58,952 nucleotides of DNA from the NCBI GenBank assembly GCA_027062625.1, contig JAMOSZ010000005.1, positions 1 to 58,952 on the forward strand, in the 5' to 3' direction. Made by a program: the position numbers and the translations under genes. Positions 35,253 to 45,017 of this stretch are shown piece after piece (within the stretch, counting starts at the first letter, position 1; each line of letters starts with the position of its first letter). This DNA is from Nautiliaceae bacterium (GTDB lineage Bacteria; Campylobacterota; Campylobacteria; Campylobacterales; Nautiliaceae). A model generated the notes under the pieces. It was not told where the DNA came from, ran no database searches, and saw only the letters and a program-made list of their open reading frames with translations.

Positions 35253-35752
35253 TTTTTGATATTTTAAGTAAAGGAGTTATTATCTCTACAAATTCTTCTA
35301 AATTTATTAAAGAATCAAGATGGCTTTTGGATGAAGATAATTTTAATAGTTTTAATTTTCTTTTAAATAGACTAGGATTTTATTTAGTAGGTGAGAGAGG
35401 GTATTTTTATCTTAGCAAAGAGTTAAAAGCAAGTGAAGAGGAGAAAGTTTTAAATGCTCATAAGAATATAATTTTAGCTATTGCTCTTTTAAAGAGAGTT
35501 TTTTTGCATCTTGATAAAGGACATAGGATTAAAAAGAGCGATTTTATTAAAAGATTTGAGAGTAAAAAAGATGAAGCAATTGTAAAAGTATTGTTTGATA
35601 GTGATGATTTAATAGAGATTACAGATAAGCTTTTTAATCTGCTTGAAAAGAATTATATCTTAGAGAAGGTTTCAAAGCAGGATGAGTATTTGGTTTTAAA
35701 TAGTATTGATTATTATTTGGACATTGTTGATGGAATAGGAGATGGAGAATGA
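35240..35752 (+). CDS. jetB: JetB/MksE-like winged-helix subunit (DUF4194 type)
   Basis: 170 aa; a small winged-helix protein with alternating helices and a strand hairpin (GFYLVGERGYFYLSKE), the form expected of KITE subunits that bind the kleisin. Length is a little below the usual ~200. The assignment rests mostly on its place between the kleisin and the SMC ATPase with 13- and 4-bp overlaps. No other motif is visible. Confidence 0.75.
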   Translation: MESVIFDILSKGVIISTNSSKFIKESRWLLDEDNFNSFNFLLNRLGFYLVGERGYFYLSKELKASEEEKVLNAHKNIILAIALLKRVFLHLDKGHRIKKSDFIKRFESKKDEAIVKVLFDSDDLIEITDKLFNLLEKNYILEKVSKQDEYLVLNSIDYYLDIVDGIGDGE

Positions 35753-38700
35753 AGAGAGTATATTTTTTTAATGCGGCGAATTTTCCATATGCTGAGATTG
35801 ATTTGAGTAAAGGAAATGTTTTTTTTGTAGGTGATAATGGAAGTGGTAAAACTACTGCTATTAGAGCGATTCATTATTATTATAACTCTGATGTAAAGTC
35901 TCTTGGAATAGATGTAAATAAAAAAGGATTTAAGGATTTTTATTTTCCTTATGATAACTCTTTTATTGTTTATGATTTTGGAGATTATTTTGTATTAATG
36001 TATAAAAGATATGGAGAAATAAAGAAGATTTTTAGCAAACAGAAGTTTGACTTAAATAAGATAAAAGATAATTTAGAACTAAAAGATGTTATCTCTTATG
36101 CAAAGGAGACTTTTTATTATATACCAAAAACTAATGAAGAGTATAAAAAGACAATTTATGGATTAAATAGTAGGTATTTAGATTTTAAGCTAACTACGAT
36201 TAAAAATTATCAAACTTTTATAAATCTTTACAATAAGATTTTTAATGTAAATAAAGCGGTTTTTGATACAAAAAGTATAAAAGAAACAATCTTTACAACT
36301 CTTGATAGAGTAGAACTTGGAGAAATTGAGTATGAGGAGTTTTTAAGAGAGCTTAATAATTATAGGCACTATTTTCTTTTTTATAAAAAATTTAAAGAGC
36401 AAGAGGCAAATATTGAAAAACTTTTTTTATATAAAGAATCTCTCTTGAAGTTACAACAAGAGATTAAAGAGCTTCTTGGAAAGATTGCATATAAAAAAGA
36501 AGTTGAAGAGAGATTACTTTTAGAAGTAATAGATAAATTAAAAAATCTTGAAGAGAAGAAAAGAAAAGTAGCAGGGCAGTTTAAGTATTTTAAAGAGAAG
36601 TTTGAGTGCATTGATAGAAAGATTAATTCTTTAATTTTTGAGTTAGAATCAAAGATTGAAGAGATAGAGGAATTAAGAGAAAAATTTAATTTAAAAGCTT
36701 TGCAAAAAGCAAAGAGGGACTTATTAGAAAAAGATGAGCTTAGTAAAAAACTTATCTTTTTAAAAACGACTTTAAATGAGCTTATAAGTGGAATAAAGAG
36801 TGAAGTTGAAGTTATAGAAGATGAGATTGATGCTTTAAAAAGAGAGCTTAGAGTTTTAAGAGAAGAACTTAGGGAAAAAGAGATTGTGTTAAAAAGAGAA
36901 GTGGCAGAAGAGTTTGAAGAGGAGAGTGATAGGATAAAAGAGGAGTATTTGCAAAAAGAGTATCAGATTTTAGAAGAGATAGATAAATTAAAAGAACTTA
37001 TAAAAAGCTTAGAAGAGAAAAAAGAGAGTTATTTAAAAGAGTTAAAAAAAATTAAAGAGAAATATGAGTTAAAAAGAGAGGCTTTAAAAGAAGAGATTAA
37101 AGAGAAGATAAAGAGTCTAAAAAGAGAGATTAAAGAGATTGATTTTAAAAAAGAGAGTTTGGTTGATGAGATTTATAACTTAAAAAAGAAGCTAAATAAA
37201 TTAAAAACTAAGTTAAAAGAGGATATTGAAAAAGTAAAAGAACATTATGAAGAAAAAATAGTTAAAAATCAAGAGAAAATTAAGGATTATGAAGCTATTT
37301 TGCATACTCCAAAAAACTCTTTTAAAGAGTTTTTAAATCAAAATGTAGAAAATTGGGAAGAGGAGTTATATCCTGTTATTGATGAGGAGCTTTTAAGAAA
37401 AAGTATAGATGAATTAAAACCAAGGATTGTTAGTGAGGTTATTTTTGGGATAGAGCTTAATAAGAGTAGTTTAAAATCAATTCCTACAATGAAGGAGGCA
37501 CAAGAGGAGATAGAGAGGCTTAGGATTTTAAATGAGAGTTTGCAAGAAGAGTTAGAGAGTAAGATTTTGATTTTGGAGAAGGAGTATAAGAAAAAAGAGA
37601 TAGAGATTTTGTCTTTGATTGAAGTTAATCAAGAAGAGATTAAAAGAATTGAGAGAGAAAAAGAGTTTTTAAAAGAAGAGATTGAGAGATTAAATAAAGA
37701 GTTAAAAGAGAATCTTGCAAAATTTGATGAAATAGAAAAGAGTGAGATTAGATTAGTTAATGTTAACATTAAAAAACAAGAGGATAAGATTAAAGAAATA
37801 TTAAATGAGATTAAAAGTTTAAGAAGAGAGATTGATAATTTAAAAAGAGAACTTAAAAGTGAAATAAAATCTCTTGAAAATAGTAAAGAAAAAAGATTAA
37901 AAGAGTTAAAAGAGAGATTAAAAAAAGAGTATGCAAAGAAAGAGATAAAAATTAAACAAAAGATAGATGAATTAATCTCTAAAAAAGAAGCAATCTCAAA
38001 AGATGAGAGAATAAAAGAACTTCAAAAAGAGATTTCTAAGATAGAAGAGAGGCTAAAAAGGATTCAAAGAAGTGAGTTGTTTTTGAGGGAGTATGAAGAA
38101 AAAGAAGAGCTTTTAGAAAATTTAGATAAGTTAAAAACTTCTCTTAGAGAATATAAAGAGAAAAAAAGAAAGTTTGAAGAGTTTTATAATAATCTTATGA
38201 AAAAAATTGAAGAGAAGTATAGAAGATTTGAAAGGGAGATTTTAGAAAGAGAAAAAGAGCTTGATAGGATAAAAGAGGGATTAAGAGAGGTTAAGAAATT
38301 GAGTTTGCCAAGCGAAAAAAGAGAGAGTAATGAATTTTTGGTAGTGCTTATTGAGGATTTGAAAAGAAAAGAAGCGGAATTTAAGGAAAAAAGAGTTAGT
38401 TTAAAAGATGTTGCAAGCAATATAAAAACTGCACTTAATAGATTTAGTATTAATGGACTTGATGTTAATTTTAATATTGAGCTTTTAGCCAGCCTTGATA
38501 AGAACGAGCTTGATAAGATAGATGAGCTTTATCTTTTTAAGAGTAGGAAATTTGAAGTGTTAAATAGAGCAATGGCAAAGGGGATTAAAAACTTAGTTAG
38601 TGGGATTTTGGAGAAAAAATTTGATAGATTTGAGAGGGCAAAAGAGGAGTTTTTACATCAAATAAGAAGAATAAATAAGAATTTAAGCAAAGTAGATTTT

Positions 38701-39285
38701 GGGATTATAAGAGATATAAGAATTGAAATTGAAGAGAGCAAAAAAGATATATTAAAGCTTTTTGATGAGATAAAAGAGGAAGTTACTATTCTTATGGGAT
38801 TATTGGATAATGAGAGTTTGTTTTTTGATAAAGTTGAGAGCGAGAGAAGAATTAAAAAGATTGAAGAGTTGTTTGATAGGATTAAAAGAGAATTAAAAGA
38901 AGAAAAATTTAGCTTAGTTGATGTTGTGGATATTAATGTAAAATTTATTGAAAACGAAAAAGAAAATTCCCTTAAACTTATAAAAAACGAAAGCTCAACT
39001 GGTGGGTCAATTTTGCTAAAAATTGCAATTGCGGTAAGTCTTCTTGAACTTTTCTTAAAAGAGAGGGCTCCTTTGTTTTTGATTTTGGATGAGGTGAGTG
39101 TATTATCAACTAAGAATCAAAAACTTTTGAAAGATTTTGTAAATGAAAAAGGACTTGGCGTAATTTATGTAACCCCTGACTTGCCACTTGTTGATGTTGA
39201 GGATATTGATATTTATAAATTTAGAAATGTAGGTGGAGAGTTTGAGGTTGTGAGATTGATAGGTAAAGAGGGGGTTAAAATTTGA
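35749..39285 (+). CDS. jetC: JetC/MksB-like SMC ATPase
   Basis: 1178 aa. Walker A GDNGSGKT at residues 28-35, then very long coiled coils (about 230-480 and 590-920) around a hinge-like region, and a C-terminal head with the signature SSTGGS (1082-1087) and Walker B LFLILDEV with Asp1114-Glu1115. This is the MukB/MksB/JetC architecture: it extrudes DNA loops and, in Wadjet, hands small circular DNA to the nuclease JetD. Lysine/glutamate-rich codons reflect the coiled coil, not foreign origin. Overlaps both neighbours by 4 bp. Confidence 0.9.
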   Translation: MKRVYFFNAANFPYAEIDLSKGNVFFVGDNGSGKTTAIRAIHYYYNSDVKSLGIDVNKKGFKDFYFPYDNSFIVYDFGDYFVLMYKRYGEIKKIFSKQKFDLNKIKDNLELKDVISYAKETFYYIPKTNEEYKKTIYGLNSRYLDFKLTTIKNYQTFINLYNKIFNVNKAVFDTKSIKETIFTTLDRVELGEIEYEEFLRELNNYRHYFLFYKKFKEQEANIEKLFLYKESLLKLQQEIKELLGKIAYKKEVEERLLLEVIDKLKNLEEKKRKVAGQFKYFKEKFECIDRKINSLIFELESKIEEIEELREKFNLKALQKAKRDLLEKDELSKKLIFLKTTLNELISGIKSEVEVIEDEIDALKRELRVLREELREKEIVLKREVAEEFEEESDRIKEEYLQKEYQILEEIDKLKELIKSLEEKKESYLKELKKIKEKYELKREALKEEIKEKIKSLKREIKEIDFKKESLVDEIYNLKKKLNKLKTKLKEDIEKVKEHYEEKIVKNQEKIKDYEAILHTPKNSFKEFLNQNVENWEEELYPVIDEELLRKSIDELKPRIVSEVIFGIELNKSSLKSIPTMKEAQEEIERLRILNESLQEELESKILILEKEYKKKEIEILSLIEVNQEEIKRIEREKEFLKEEIERLNKELKENLAKFDEIEKSEIRLVNVNIKKQEDKIKEILNEIKSLRREIDNLKRELKSEIKSLENSKEKRLKELKERLKKEYAKKEIKIKQKIDELISKKEAISKDERIKELQKEISKIEERLKRIQRSELFLREYEEKEELLENLDKLKTSLREYKEKKRKFEEFYNNLMKKIEEKYRRFEREILEREKELDRIKEGLREVKKLSLPSEKRESNEFLVVLIEDLKRKEAEFKEKRVSLKDVASNIKTALNRFSINGLDVNFNIELLASLDKNELDKIDELYLFKSRKFEVLNRAMAKGIKNLVSGILEKKFDRFERAKEEFLHQIRRINKNLSKVDFGIIRDIRIEIEESKKDILKLFDEIKEEVTILMGLLDNESLFFDKVESERRIKKIEELFDRIKRELKEEKFSLVDVVDINVKFIENEKENSLKLIKNESSTGGSILLKIAIAVSLLELFLKERAPLFLILDEVSVLSTKNQKLLKDFVNEKGLGVIYVTPDLPLVDVEDIDIYKFRNVGGEFEVVRLIGKEGVKI

Positions 39286-40022
39286 GAAGAGATAGAGTTT
39301 ATAGGATAATTAAAGATATAAAAGAGGGCAGAATTAAAACTAAAAAAGATAAAAAAGATATTTTAGCACTTGTTAAAGAGTTTAGCGATAAAGAGGGGGA
39401 GAGTAGATATTTTTTGCTTTTTGAGGGTAGTAAGCCAAGAATTAAGGATGAAGTTGTTTTTAAAAAGTTTGTAAAATATTATCTTGGATGTTATTTTGAA
39501 GAATTTGAAGAAGTTAAAAGTAAAAAAGAACTTATTGAAGTCTTTAAAAATTCAAAATTAAAAAATATCCATACTAGTGATATAACAATAGTGCATAGGA
39601 AAAGAGGTAGACTTCCTCAAATTTTTTATGATGAATTTGAACCTAGGGTTAATGGAAGAGTAGTAGTTGTAGAGAATTATGAAAGTTTTTTGAGAATTAA
39701 TTTTGATTTATTTGATGAAGAAGATTTTGTATATCTTGGTGGATTTTGTAATAAAAAAACTGCTAAGTTTTTAGAAAATAAGGATATTTTATTTTTTGGA
39801 GATTTTGATTTTTATGGGATGATGATTTTTGATACTCTTAAAGCTAAATCAAAAGATTTTTTTATACCTACTAATTTAGAGTATCTTTTTGAAAATTATT
39901 CCAATAAAGAACTTTATTTAAATCAAAAATTTATTGAAAATAAAGTAAAAAAAGTAAATCCTGTTTATAAATTAATAAAAAAATATTTAGGAGTAGTTGA
40001 ACAGGAGATTTTGAATATATGA
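39282..40022 (+). CDS. jetD: JetD/MksG-like Toprim nuclease subunit, compact
   Basis: 246 aa from a TTG start. The Toprim core is visible: Glu in VVVVENYESF (residue 131), Asp residues in GDFDFYG (174 and 176; the common form is GDIDTHG), and a C-terminal EQE (240-242). Known JetD proteins are usually about 350-400 aa with an N-terminal arm (DUF3322). Here that part is reduced to about 100 residues. JetD cleaves plasmid DNA presented by JetABC. Overlaps jetC and prmC by 4 bp each. Confidence 0.82.
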   Translation: MRRDRVYRIIKDIKEGRIKTKKDKKDILALVKEFSDKEGESRYFLLFEGSKPRIKDEVVFKKFVKYYLGCYFEEFEEVKSKKELIEVFKNSKLKNIHTSDITIVHRKRGRLPQIFYDEFEPRVNGRVVVVENYESFLRINFDLFDEEDFVYLGGFCNKKTAKFLENKDILFFGDFDFYGMMIFDTLKAKSKDFFIPTNLEYLFENYSNKELYLNQKFIENKVKKVNPVYKLIKKYLGVVEQEILNI

Positions 40023-40822
40023 AAATAAAAGAATTTTTAAAAGAGATAAATGGTAGTTATATTTTAGAAAAAGTCTTAAATAAAGATAGAGCTTGGCTTT
40101 TTTTAAATGATGAACTTCAAGTTCCAAAAGAAGCGATTGAAATTTTAGAAAAAGTAAAGAGTGGGTATCCAGTTGAATATCTTTTTGAAGAAGTCTATTT
40201 TTATAAAGATAAGTTTTATATAAAAGAAGGAGTACTTATCCCAAGAGATGATACCGAGGTTGTGGTAGAGAGAGGGATAGAGCTTGTTAGGAGGTTAGGG
40301 GCTAAGAGGGTTGTTGATTGCTGTACTGGGAGTGGGGTTATTGCGATAGAGATAGCAAAACATACAGATACAAAGATTTTGGCAACAGATATAAGTGAGG
40401 AAGCATTAGAGGTAGCACGAAAAAATATTATGTTAAGGGATGTGGAAGAAAAAGTAAAAGTTATAAAAAGTAATTTATTAAAACCTCAAAATCCAAAAGA
40501 AGTTATAGATTTTGGGTTTGAAGTAGATAATAATCTAATAAAAGGAGAGATTTTAATCTCAAATCCTCCTTATGTAGAAAATTCTTGGGTTAAGCCAAAT
40601 AAGTATGAACCAGATATTGCGTTTTTTGGGGGAGAAGATGGGCTTGATATTATCAAAAGACTTATAAAAGAAGCAAAAGAGGCTGGTTACATAGCGGCTA
40701 TAATTGAAATTGGATATAAGCAAAAAGAGGCTTTAAGCAGATTTTTAAAAAATAAAGTTGAGAGTTTTGAATTTTTTAAAGATTTAGGAGGGAGAATTAG
40801 AGGAGTTGAGGTGCTTTTTTGA
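40019..40822 (+). CDS. prmC: PrmC, peptide chain release factor N5-glutamine methyltransferase
   Basis: 267 aa. SAM-binding VDCCTGSGVIAIEIAK and the catalytic NPPY (ISNPPYVENSW, near residue 182) identify the family. It methylates the GGQ glutamine of release factors RF1 and RF2. As an essential-type housekeeping gene it closes the operon that contains the Wadjet-like system. Its 3' end overlaps the convergent MFS gene by 26 bp. Confidence 0.95.
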   Translation: MKIKEFLKEINGSYILEKVLNKDRAWLFLNDELQVPKEAIEILEKVKSGYPVEYLFEEVYFYKDKFYIKEGVLIPRDDTEVVVERGIELVRRLGAKRVVDCCTGSGVIAIEIAKHTDTKILATDISEEALEVARKNIMLRDVEEKVKVIKSNLLKPQNPKEVIDFGFEVDNNLIKGEILISNPPYVENSWVKPNKYEPDIAFFGGEDGLDIIKRLIKEAKEAGYIAAIIEIGYKQKEALSRFLKNKVESFEFFKDLGGRIRGVEVLF

Positions 40823-41945
40823 GATAGGGTATTGTAAAGATTGAGAGTAGAGTTAAAATAGCTGTAATTAAAAAAGTGTTAAAAAGTCCAATTTTTTCAC
40901 TAATGAAGCCTATAAAGTAAACAATAATTGAGCTTATGATAAAATTTAAAGCCATATAGATGCTATTGATAAATGTAGGAGTTTGGCTTTTTAATTTGTT
41001 TACGATTGCAAGAAGTATTGGAGATTGAGCAAATAGAAAAAATCCAAGTGGTAAGATAATTATCCAAAGCGCTTGTTTGTAAAAAAACAAAAATAAAATT
41101 AGCATAATTCCACTTCCAATTGAAGAGATTGTAAGCATTTTATCAGTTCCTATTTTATCGGAAATTTTCCCAGAAAATAAAGCTCCTAAGATTCCAGCTC
41201 CTTGCATTATCCCAAAGGCGATGCTTGCTTTTTCTACTGAAAATCCATTGTGAGTTAGAAAAAGTGGGAAAAAGAGGCTAACTCCAAATCTTGAAGTATA
41301 GTTTAAGCTCATAAAAATTGCAATGCTTTTAAAAAATGGGGTAACTTTCTTTATAATTGTTTTTATTTCGCTTTTTTCTATCTTTTTAGCTTTAAAAGAT
41401 GGTTTGTAGTCTTTTAATTTAATGTATAAAAATAAAGAAGCTAAAATCCCAATTGGTGTTAATTTCCAAATCCCTTCAAGTCCCCAAGTACTAAATGCCG
41501 CTGCTCCAAGTAAAGGTCCAATTGTCCTTGCACTCTCCCCTCCTACCATAAAGTAACTCATTCCTTTTCCAATTTCTTTGCCAGCTGATAGTTCTTTTAT
41601 CATTGCAGGGGCTGGAATGTGAAATAAAGCTGCGCTAAGTCCGGCAATAAATAGTAAAAAAAGTCCAATTGCATAAGATGAGGTGATACTAAGAAGTCCC
41701 ATTGATATTGCGGTTATTGATGGAGTTAAGATTACAAAGTATTTAACATCTTTTCTTTCTATCATAAGTCCAATTAATGGATTGATAATAGAGACTGATC
41801 GTCTAACAATTTCCATCAGTGAGGCTTGGGTAAGAGTTATTCCCATTTTTTCAATTAATAAAGGGAGCATTGGAGCAAGAAGGCTTGAAAATATGTCGTG
41901 AATAAAGTGAGCAAAAGAGATTATTAATACTTTTTGCTTATTCAT
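40797..41945 (-). CDS. MFS transporter, Fsr-like
   Basis: 382 aa, about twelve membrane helices. N-terminal SFAHFIHDIFSSLLAPMLPLLIEKMG resembles the fosmidomycin-resistance (Fsr) branch of the major facilitator superfamily. Substrate unknown. It overlaps the end of the upstream small gene by 4 bp and prmC tail-to-tail. Confidence 0.85.
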   Translation of the reverse strand: MNKQKVLIISFAHFIHDIFSSLLAPMLPLLIEKMGITLTQASLMEIVRRSVSIINPLIGLMIERKDVKYFVILTPSITAISMGLLSITSSYAIGLFLLFIAGLSAALFHIPAPAMIKELSAGKEIGKGMSYFMVGGESARTIGPLLGAAAFSTWGLEGIWKLTPIGILASLFLYIKLKDYKPSFKAKKIEKSEIKTIIKKVTPFFKSIAIFMSLNYTSRFGVSLFFPLFLTHNGFSVEKASIAFGIMQGAGILGALFSGKISDKIGTDKMLTISSIGSGIMLILFLFFYKQALWIIILPLGFFLFAQSPILLAIVNKLKSQTPTFINSIYMALNFIISSIIVYFIGFISEKIGLFNTFLITAILTLLSIFTIPYLKKAPQLL

Positions 41946-42214
41946 TTAGCAAGTTTTTCGTTCATTTTTATATACTCTGGTCTTGTTTCAATACATTGCA
42001 TTGCTGGACTTGTTTTTGGGTCGTCTCTAAAAATTACAACGCAATGCATTCTTGGATATCCTTGGGTGTCAAATTCGTATACTCTTGGATTTATTCCACT
42101 TGTCTCAATTGTGTAGCTAATTGTGTTGATTGTTTTTTTAAAAACTCCAATAAAGCTATTCCAGTTAAAAGCAAAAGCAAATGAAGCTATTGAAATTAAG
42201 ATTAACTTTTTCAT
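41942..42214 (-). CDS. Small exported protein of unknown function
   Basis: 90 aa with a clear signal peptide (MKKLILISIASFAFA). The mature part of about 75 residues has two Cys and no family I recognise. A -10 (TAAAAT on the minus strand, 42252-42247, preceded by GTGG) lies about 33 bp upstream. It is co-transcribed with the MFS gene. Confidence 0.75.
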   Translation of the reverse strand: MKKLILISIASFAFAFNWNSFIGVFKKTINTISYTIETSGINPRVYEFDTQGYPRMHCVVIFRDDPKTSPAMQCIETRPEYIKMNEKLAK

Positions 42215-42230
42215 AAGCCATCCTTTTTGA

Positions 42231-42236
42231 TATAAT
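42231..42236 (+). promoter_or_regulatory. Promoter -10 of mutS7
   Basis: TATAAT in the extended context TTTTTGATATAAT, the same core as at 47748 and, with small changes, at 45106 and 50412. No classical -35 is visible; T-rich upstream DNA is usual for Campylobacterota promoters. It lies 33 bp before the ATG. Confidence 0.6.
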
Positions 42237-42269
42237 TAAAAATAAAATTTTACCACAAAAAAGGGAAAT

Positions 42270-45017
42270 ATGGACATTAATAAATTATTAAATTCAAATA
42301 AACTGCTAACTCAAATCTACTTTGATATTCAAAAATATTATGACTCTTTATATCCTAATGCAGTTGTTTTAATGGAGGTTGGAAGTTTTTTTGAAGTTTA
42401 TGAGGCTGAGGGAATTGGGAGAGCAAGAGAGATAGCAAATGTTTTAAATATCCAGCTTACTAAAAAAAATAAAACAATTCCAGAAGTTAACATTAAAAAT
42501 CCTCTAATGGCAGGCTTTCCATCAGCCGCGCTTGATAGATATTTGGAAAGACTTATTGATGAGGAGAGATATACTATAATTCTTATTCGTCAAAAAGGGA
42601 CTCCTCCAAATGTAAAGAGGTATTTAGCAGAGATTATCTCTCCTGGGGTTAATCTTGATTCAAAATCGTATGAAAATTATGTAACTAGTATTATTGTTGA
42701 AAAATATTCAGCCTATCATGTAGGGTTTGCAAATATTGATGTAAATACTGGTAAAAGCTATGTGTTTGAGGGGTATTCTACAAAGGATGACCCAACTTTT
42801 GCTTTGGATGAACTTTTTAGATTGCTTCAAACATATAAGAGTGGTGAGATTATTTTGACCTTAAAAAATGTTGATTGCGATGAGATTGTAAATTATTTAG
42901 AGCTTGATGGAAAAAATATAATTATTAATAAAACGAGAATGAAAATTGAGTATCAAAATGAGCTTTTTAGAAGAGTTTATAATATTAATTCTTTATTAAC
43001 TCCAATTGAGATAATGAATCTTGAAAAGTTTCCTTTAATTACAGAAGCCCTTGGAATTTTACTTGAATTTGTAATAGCTCATAATAAAGAGCTTCTAAAT
43101 AAAGTTAAGCTTCCAGTTTTAATTGAGAGTGATAAGTTTGTTTATCTTGGGAATAATCCAATAAAGCAGCTTGAAATTGATAAAGTTTTAAAGTTGATTG
43201 ACAAAACAAAAACTCCAATGGGGAAAAGACTTATAAAAGAGAGGCTTTTTAATCCAATTTATGATAAGGAAGAGTTAAAAAAAAGGTATGAAGCAGTTGA
43301 ATTTATGTTAAAAAGGCATAAAGAGTTTGATGAGATTAAAGAGATTTATGATATTGAGAGGTTAAATAGAAAAATAAAAATAAAAAAACTTCATCCTTTT
43401 GAATTAAACTTTTTACTCTCTTCTTTGAAGGCTTCAAGTTCCATTTATACAAAACTGAAAAAGAAATCTACAAAGATAGATAATTTTATTGAATATTTAG
43501 AGAGTATCTTTGATTTGCAAAAGGCAGTTTTTAAGATTGATGAGATTAAAGAGAGTTTTTTCAAAAAAGGAATTGATAAGGAGCTTGATGAGCTTATAAA
43601 AGAGAGGGAATATTATGTTAATGAGATTTATAAAATTAAAAAAAAGATAGAATCACTAGGAGATATAAAAGTTGATATTGGAGTCTTAGAAAAAGAAGGA
43701 TATTATTTATCTCTTACAAAAAGCAGGTTTAAGTTAATTAAAGATAAATTTTTGGAAACTTTTTTGGAAGTTGATGGGAGAGAGGTCTTTTTTAAAGATT
43801 TTAATATAAAGTATTTAACAAATAGCGTAAAAATTAGAGGAGGTGTGATTGAAGAGTTAGGTGAGAAGATTTTGGCGCTTGATGTAAAAATTGCGTCTTT
43901 GACAAAAGAGATTTATCTTAAAAAACTTGAAGAGATGAGCAGGTTTGATTTTTTAGATGAGGTTGGAGGTGAGATTGCAAAAGTTGATGTAGCAATTTCA
44001 AGTGCAAAAGTTGCAAAAGAGAGAAACTATTTTAAGCCAGTTTTAAGTGATAATAAAGCAAAATTTTTTGAGCTTAGGCATCCTTTAATTGAAGCAAACG
44101 AAGCAAATGGAGTTTATGTTCCAAATGATATAGATTTTAATGAGTATGATGGGATGCTTTTGTATGGGATAAATAGCTCGGGGAAGAGTTCTTTGATGAA
44201 AAGTGTTGGAATCGCGCTTTTTTTAGCTCAGGGTGGATTTTTTGTGCCAGCGAAGATGGAATTTAATCCTTATAGGGCAGTTTTTACCAGGATTGAGGCA
44301 AAGGATAATTTGGCTAAGGGGCTTTCTACTTTTGCGGTTGAGATGCTAGAACTTAAAAACATTTTCAATAGAGCCGATAAAAATTCACTTGTGTTAGGAG
44401 ATGAGATAGCTCACGGCACAGAGACTCTCTCAGCTCTTAGTATAGTTGCAAGTGCGGTTATAAAACTTGCAAAAAGAGAAGTAAATTTTGTTTTTGCTAC
44501 TCATTTGCATCAGCTTATGGACCTTGAAGAGATTAAGGAGCTTCCTAATGTAGTTGCAAAGCATTTAGAAGTTTGGTTTGATGGAGAAAAACTTATTTAT
44601 GATAGGAAACTTAAAGATGGGAGTGGAAGTAGTGTTTATGGGCTTGAATTTGCAAAGTCAATTTATATGGATAGAGAGTTTTTAGAAATGGCAGATAAGA
44701 TAAGGAAAAAACTTGCAAAAGAGTATAATGCGTTAGAGCTTTTAATAAAGAAGAAAAAGTCGCGTTATAATAAGAGTTTATATCTTACAACTTGTGCAAT
44801 TTGTGGTAGAGTAGTTGAAGATGTTCATCATATAAAAGAGAAGACAAAAGCAAAAGATGGATTTATTGGACATATGAATGTTAATCATAAGTTTAATTTG
44901 ATTCCACTTTGTAAAGAGCATCATAAAAAAGTGCACGAAGGAAAAATAAGGATTCTTGGATTTGTTACGACAAGTAAAGGAATTGAACTTCATTGGGAGG
45001 AAGTTGAGAAGGTGTAG
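42270..45017 (+). CDS. mutS: MutS7-type mismatch repair protein fused to an HNH endonuclease
   Basis: 915 aa. The mismatch-reading Phe-x-Glu motif is kept as FFE (residues 40-42). Connector, lever and clamp regions follow, then the ATPase with Walker A GINSSGKSS (633-641) and the ABC signature region. From about residue 840 a zinc-type HNH domain is appended: CAIC (842-845), VHHI (852-855), NHKFNLIP and LCKEHHKKVH (880-889). This is the MutS7 architecture known from some Campylobacterota, large DNA viruses and octocoral mitochondria. It could bind and cut mismatched DNA without MutL/MutH. It has its own promoter. Confidence 0.93.
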   Translation: MDINKLLNSNKLLTQIYFDIQKYYDSLYPNAVVLMEVGSFFEVYEAEGIGRAREIANVLNIQLTKKNKTIPEVNIKNPLMAGFPSAALDRYLERLIDEERYTIILIRQKGTPPNVKRYLAEIISPGVNLDSKSYENYVTSIIVEKYSAYHVGFANIDVNTGKSYVFEGYSTKDDPTFALDELFRLLQTYKSGEIILTLKNVDCDEIVNYLELDGKNIIINKTRMKIEYQNELFRRVYNINSLLTPIEIMNLEKFPLITEALGILLEFVIAHNKELLNKVKLPVLIESDKFVYLGNNPIKQLEIDKVLKLIDKTKTPMGKRLIKERLFNPIYDKEELKKRYEAVEFMLKRHKEFDEIKEIYDIERLNRKIKIKKLHPFELNFLLSSLKASSSIYTKLKKKSTKIDNFIEYLESIFDLQKAVFKIDEIKESFFKKGIDKELDELIKEREYYVNEIYKIKKKIESLGDIKVDIGVLEKEGYYLSLTKSRFKLIKDKFLETFLEVDGREVFFKDFNIKYLTNSVKIRGGVIEELGEKILALDVKIASLTKEIYLKKLEEMSRFDFLDEVGGEIAKVDVAISSAKVAKERNYFKPVLSDNKAKFFELRHPLIEANEANGVYVPNDIDFNEYDGMLLYGINSSGKSSLMKSVGIALFLAQGGFFVPAKMEFNPYRAVFTRIEAKDNLAKGLSTFAVEMLELKNIFNRADKNSLVLGDEIAHGTETLSALSIVASAVIKLAKREVNFVFATHLHQLMDLEEIKELPNVVAKHLEVWFDGEKLIYDRKLKDGSGSSVYGLEFAKSIYMDREFLEMADKIRKKLAKEYNALELLIKKKKSRYNKSLYLTTCAICGRVVEDVHHIKEKTKAKDGFIGHMNVNHKFNLIPLCKEHHKKVHEGKIRILGFVTTSKGIELHWEEVEKV

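Noticed and set aside
36381-38420. Open frames on the strand opposite the SMC gene
   Set aside because: They are Ser/Phe/Leu-rich antisense shadows of lysine- and glutamate-rich coiled-coil codons, without ribosome sites.
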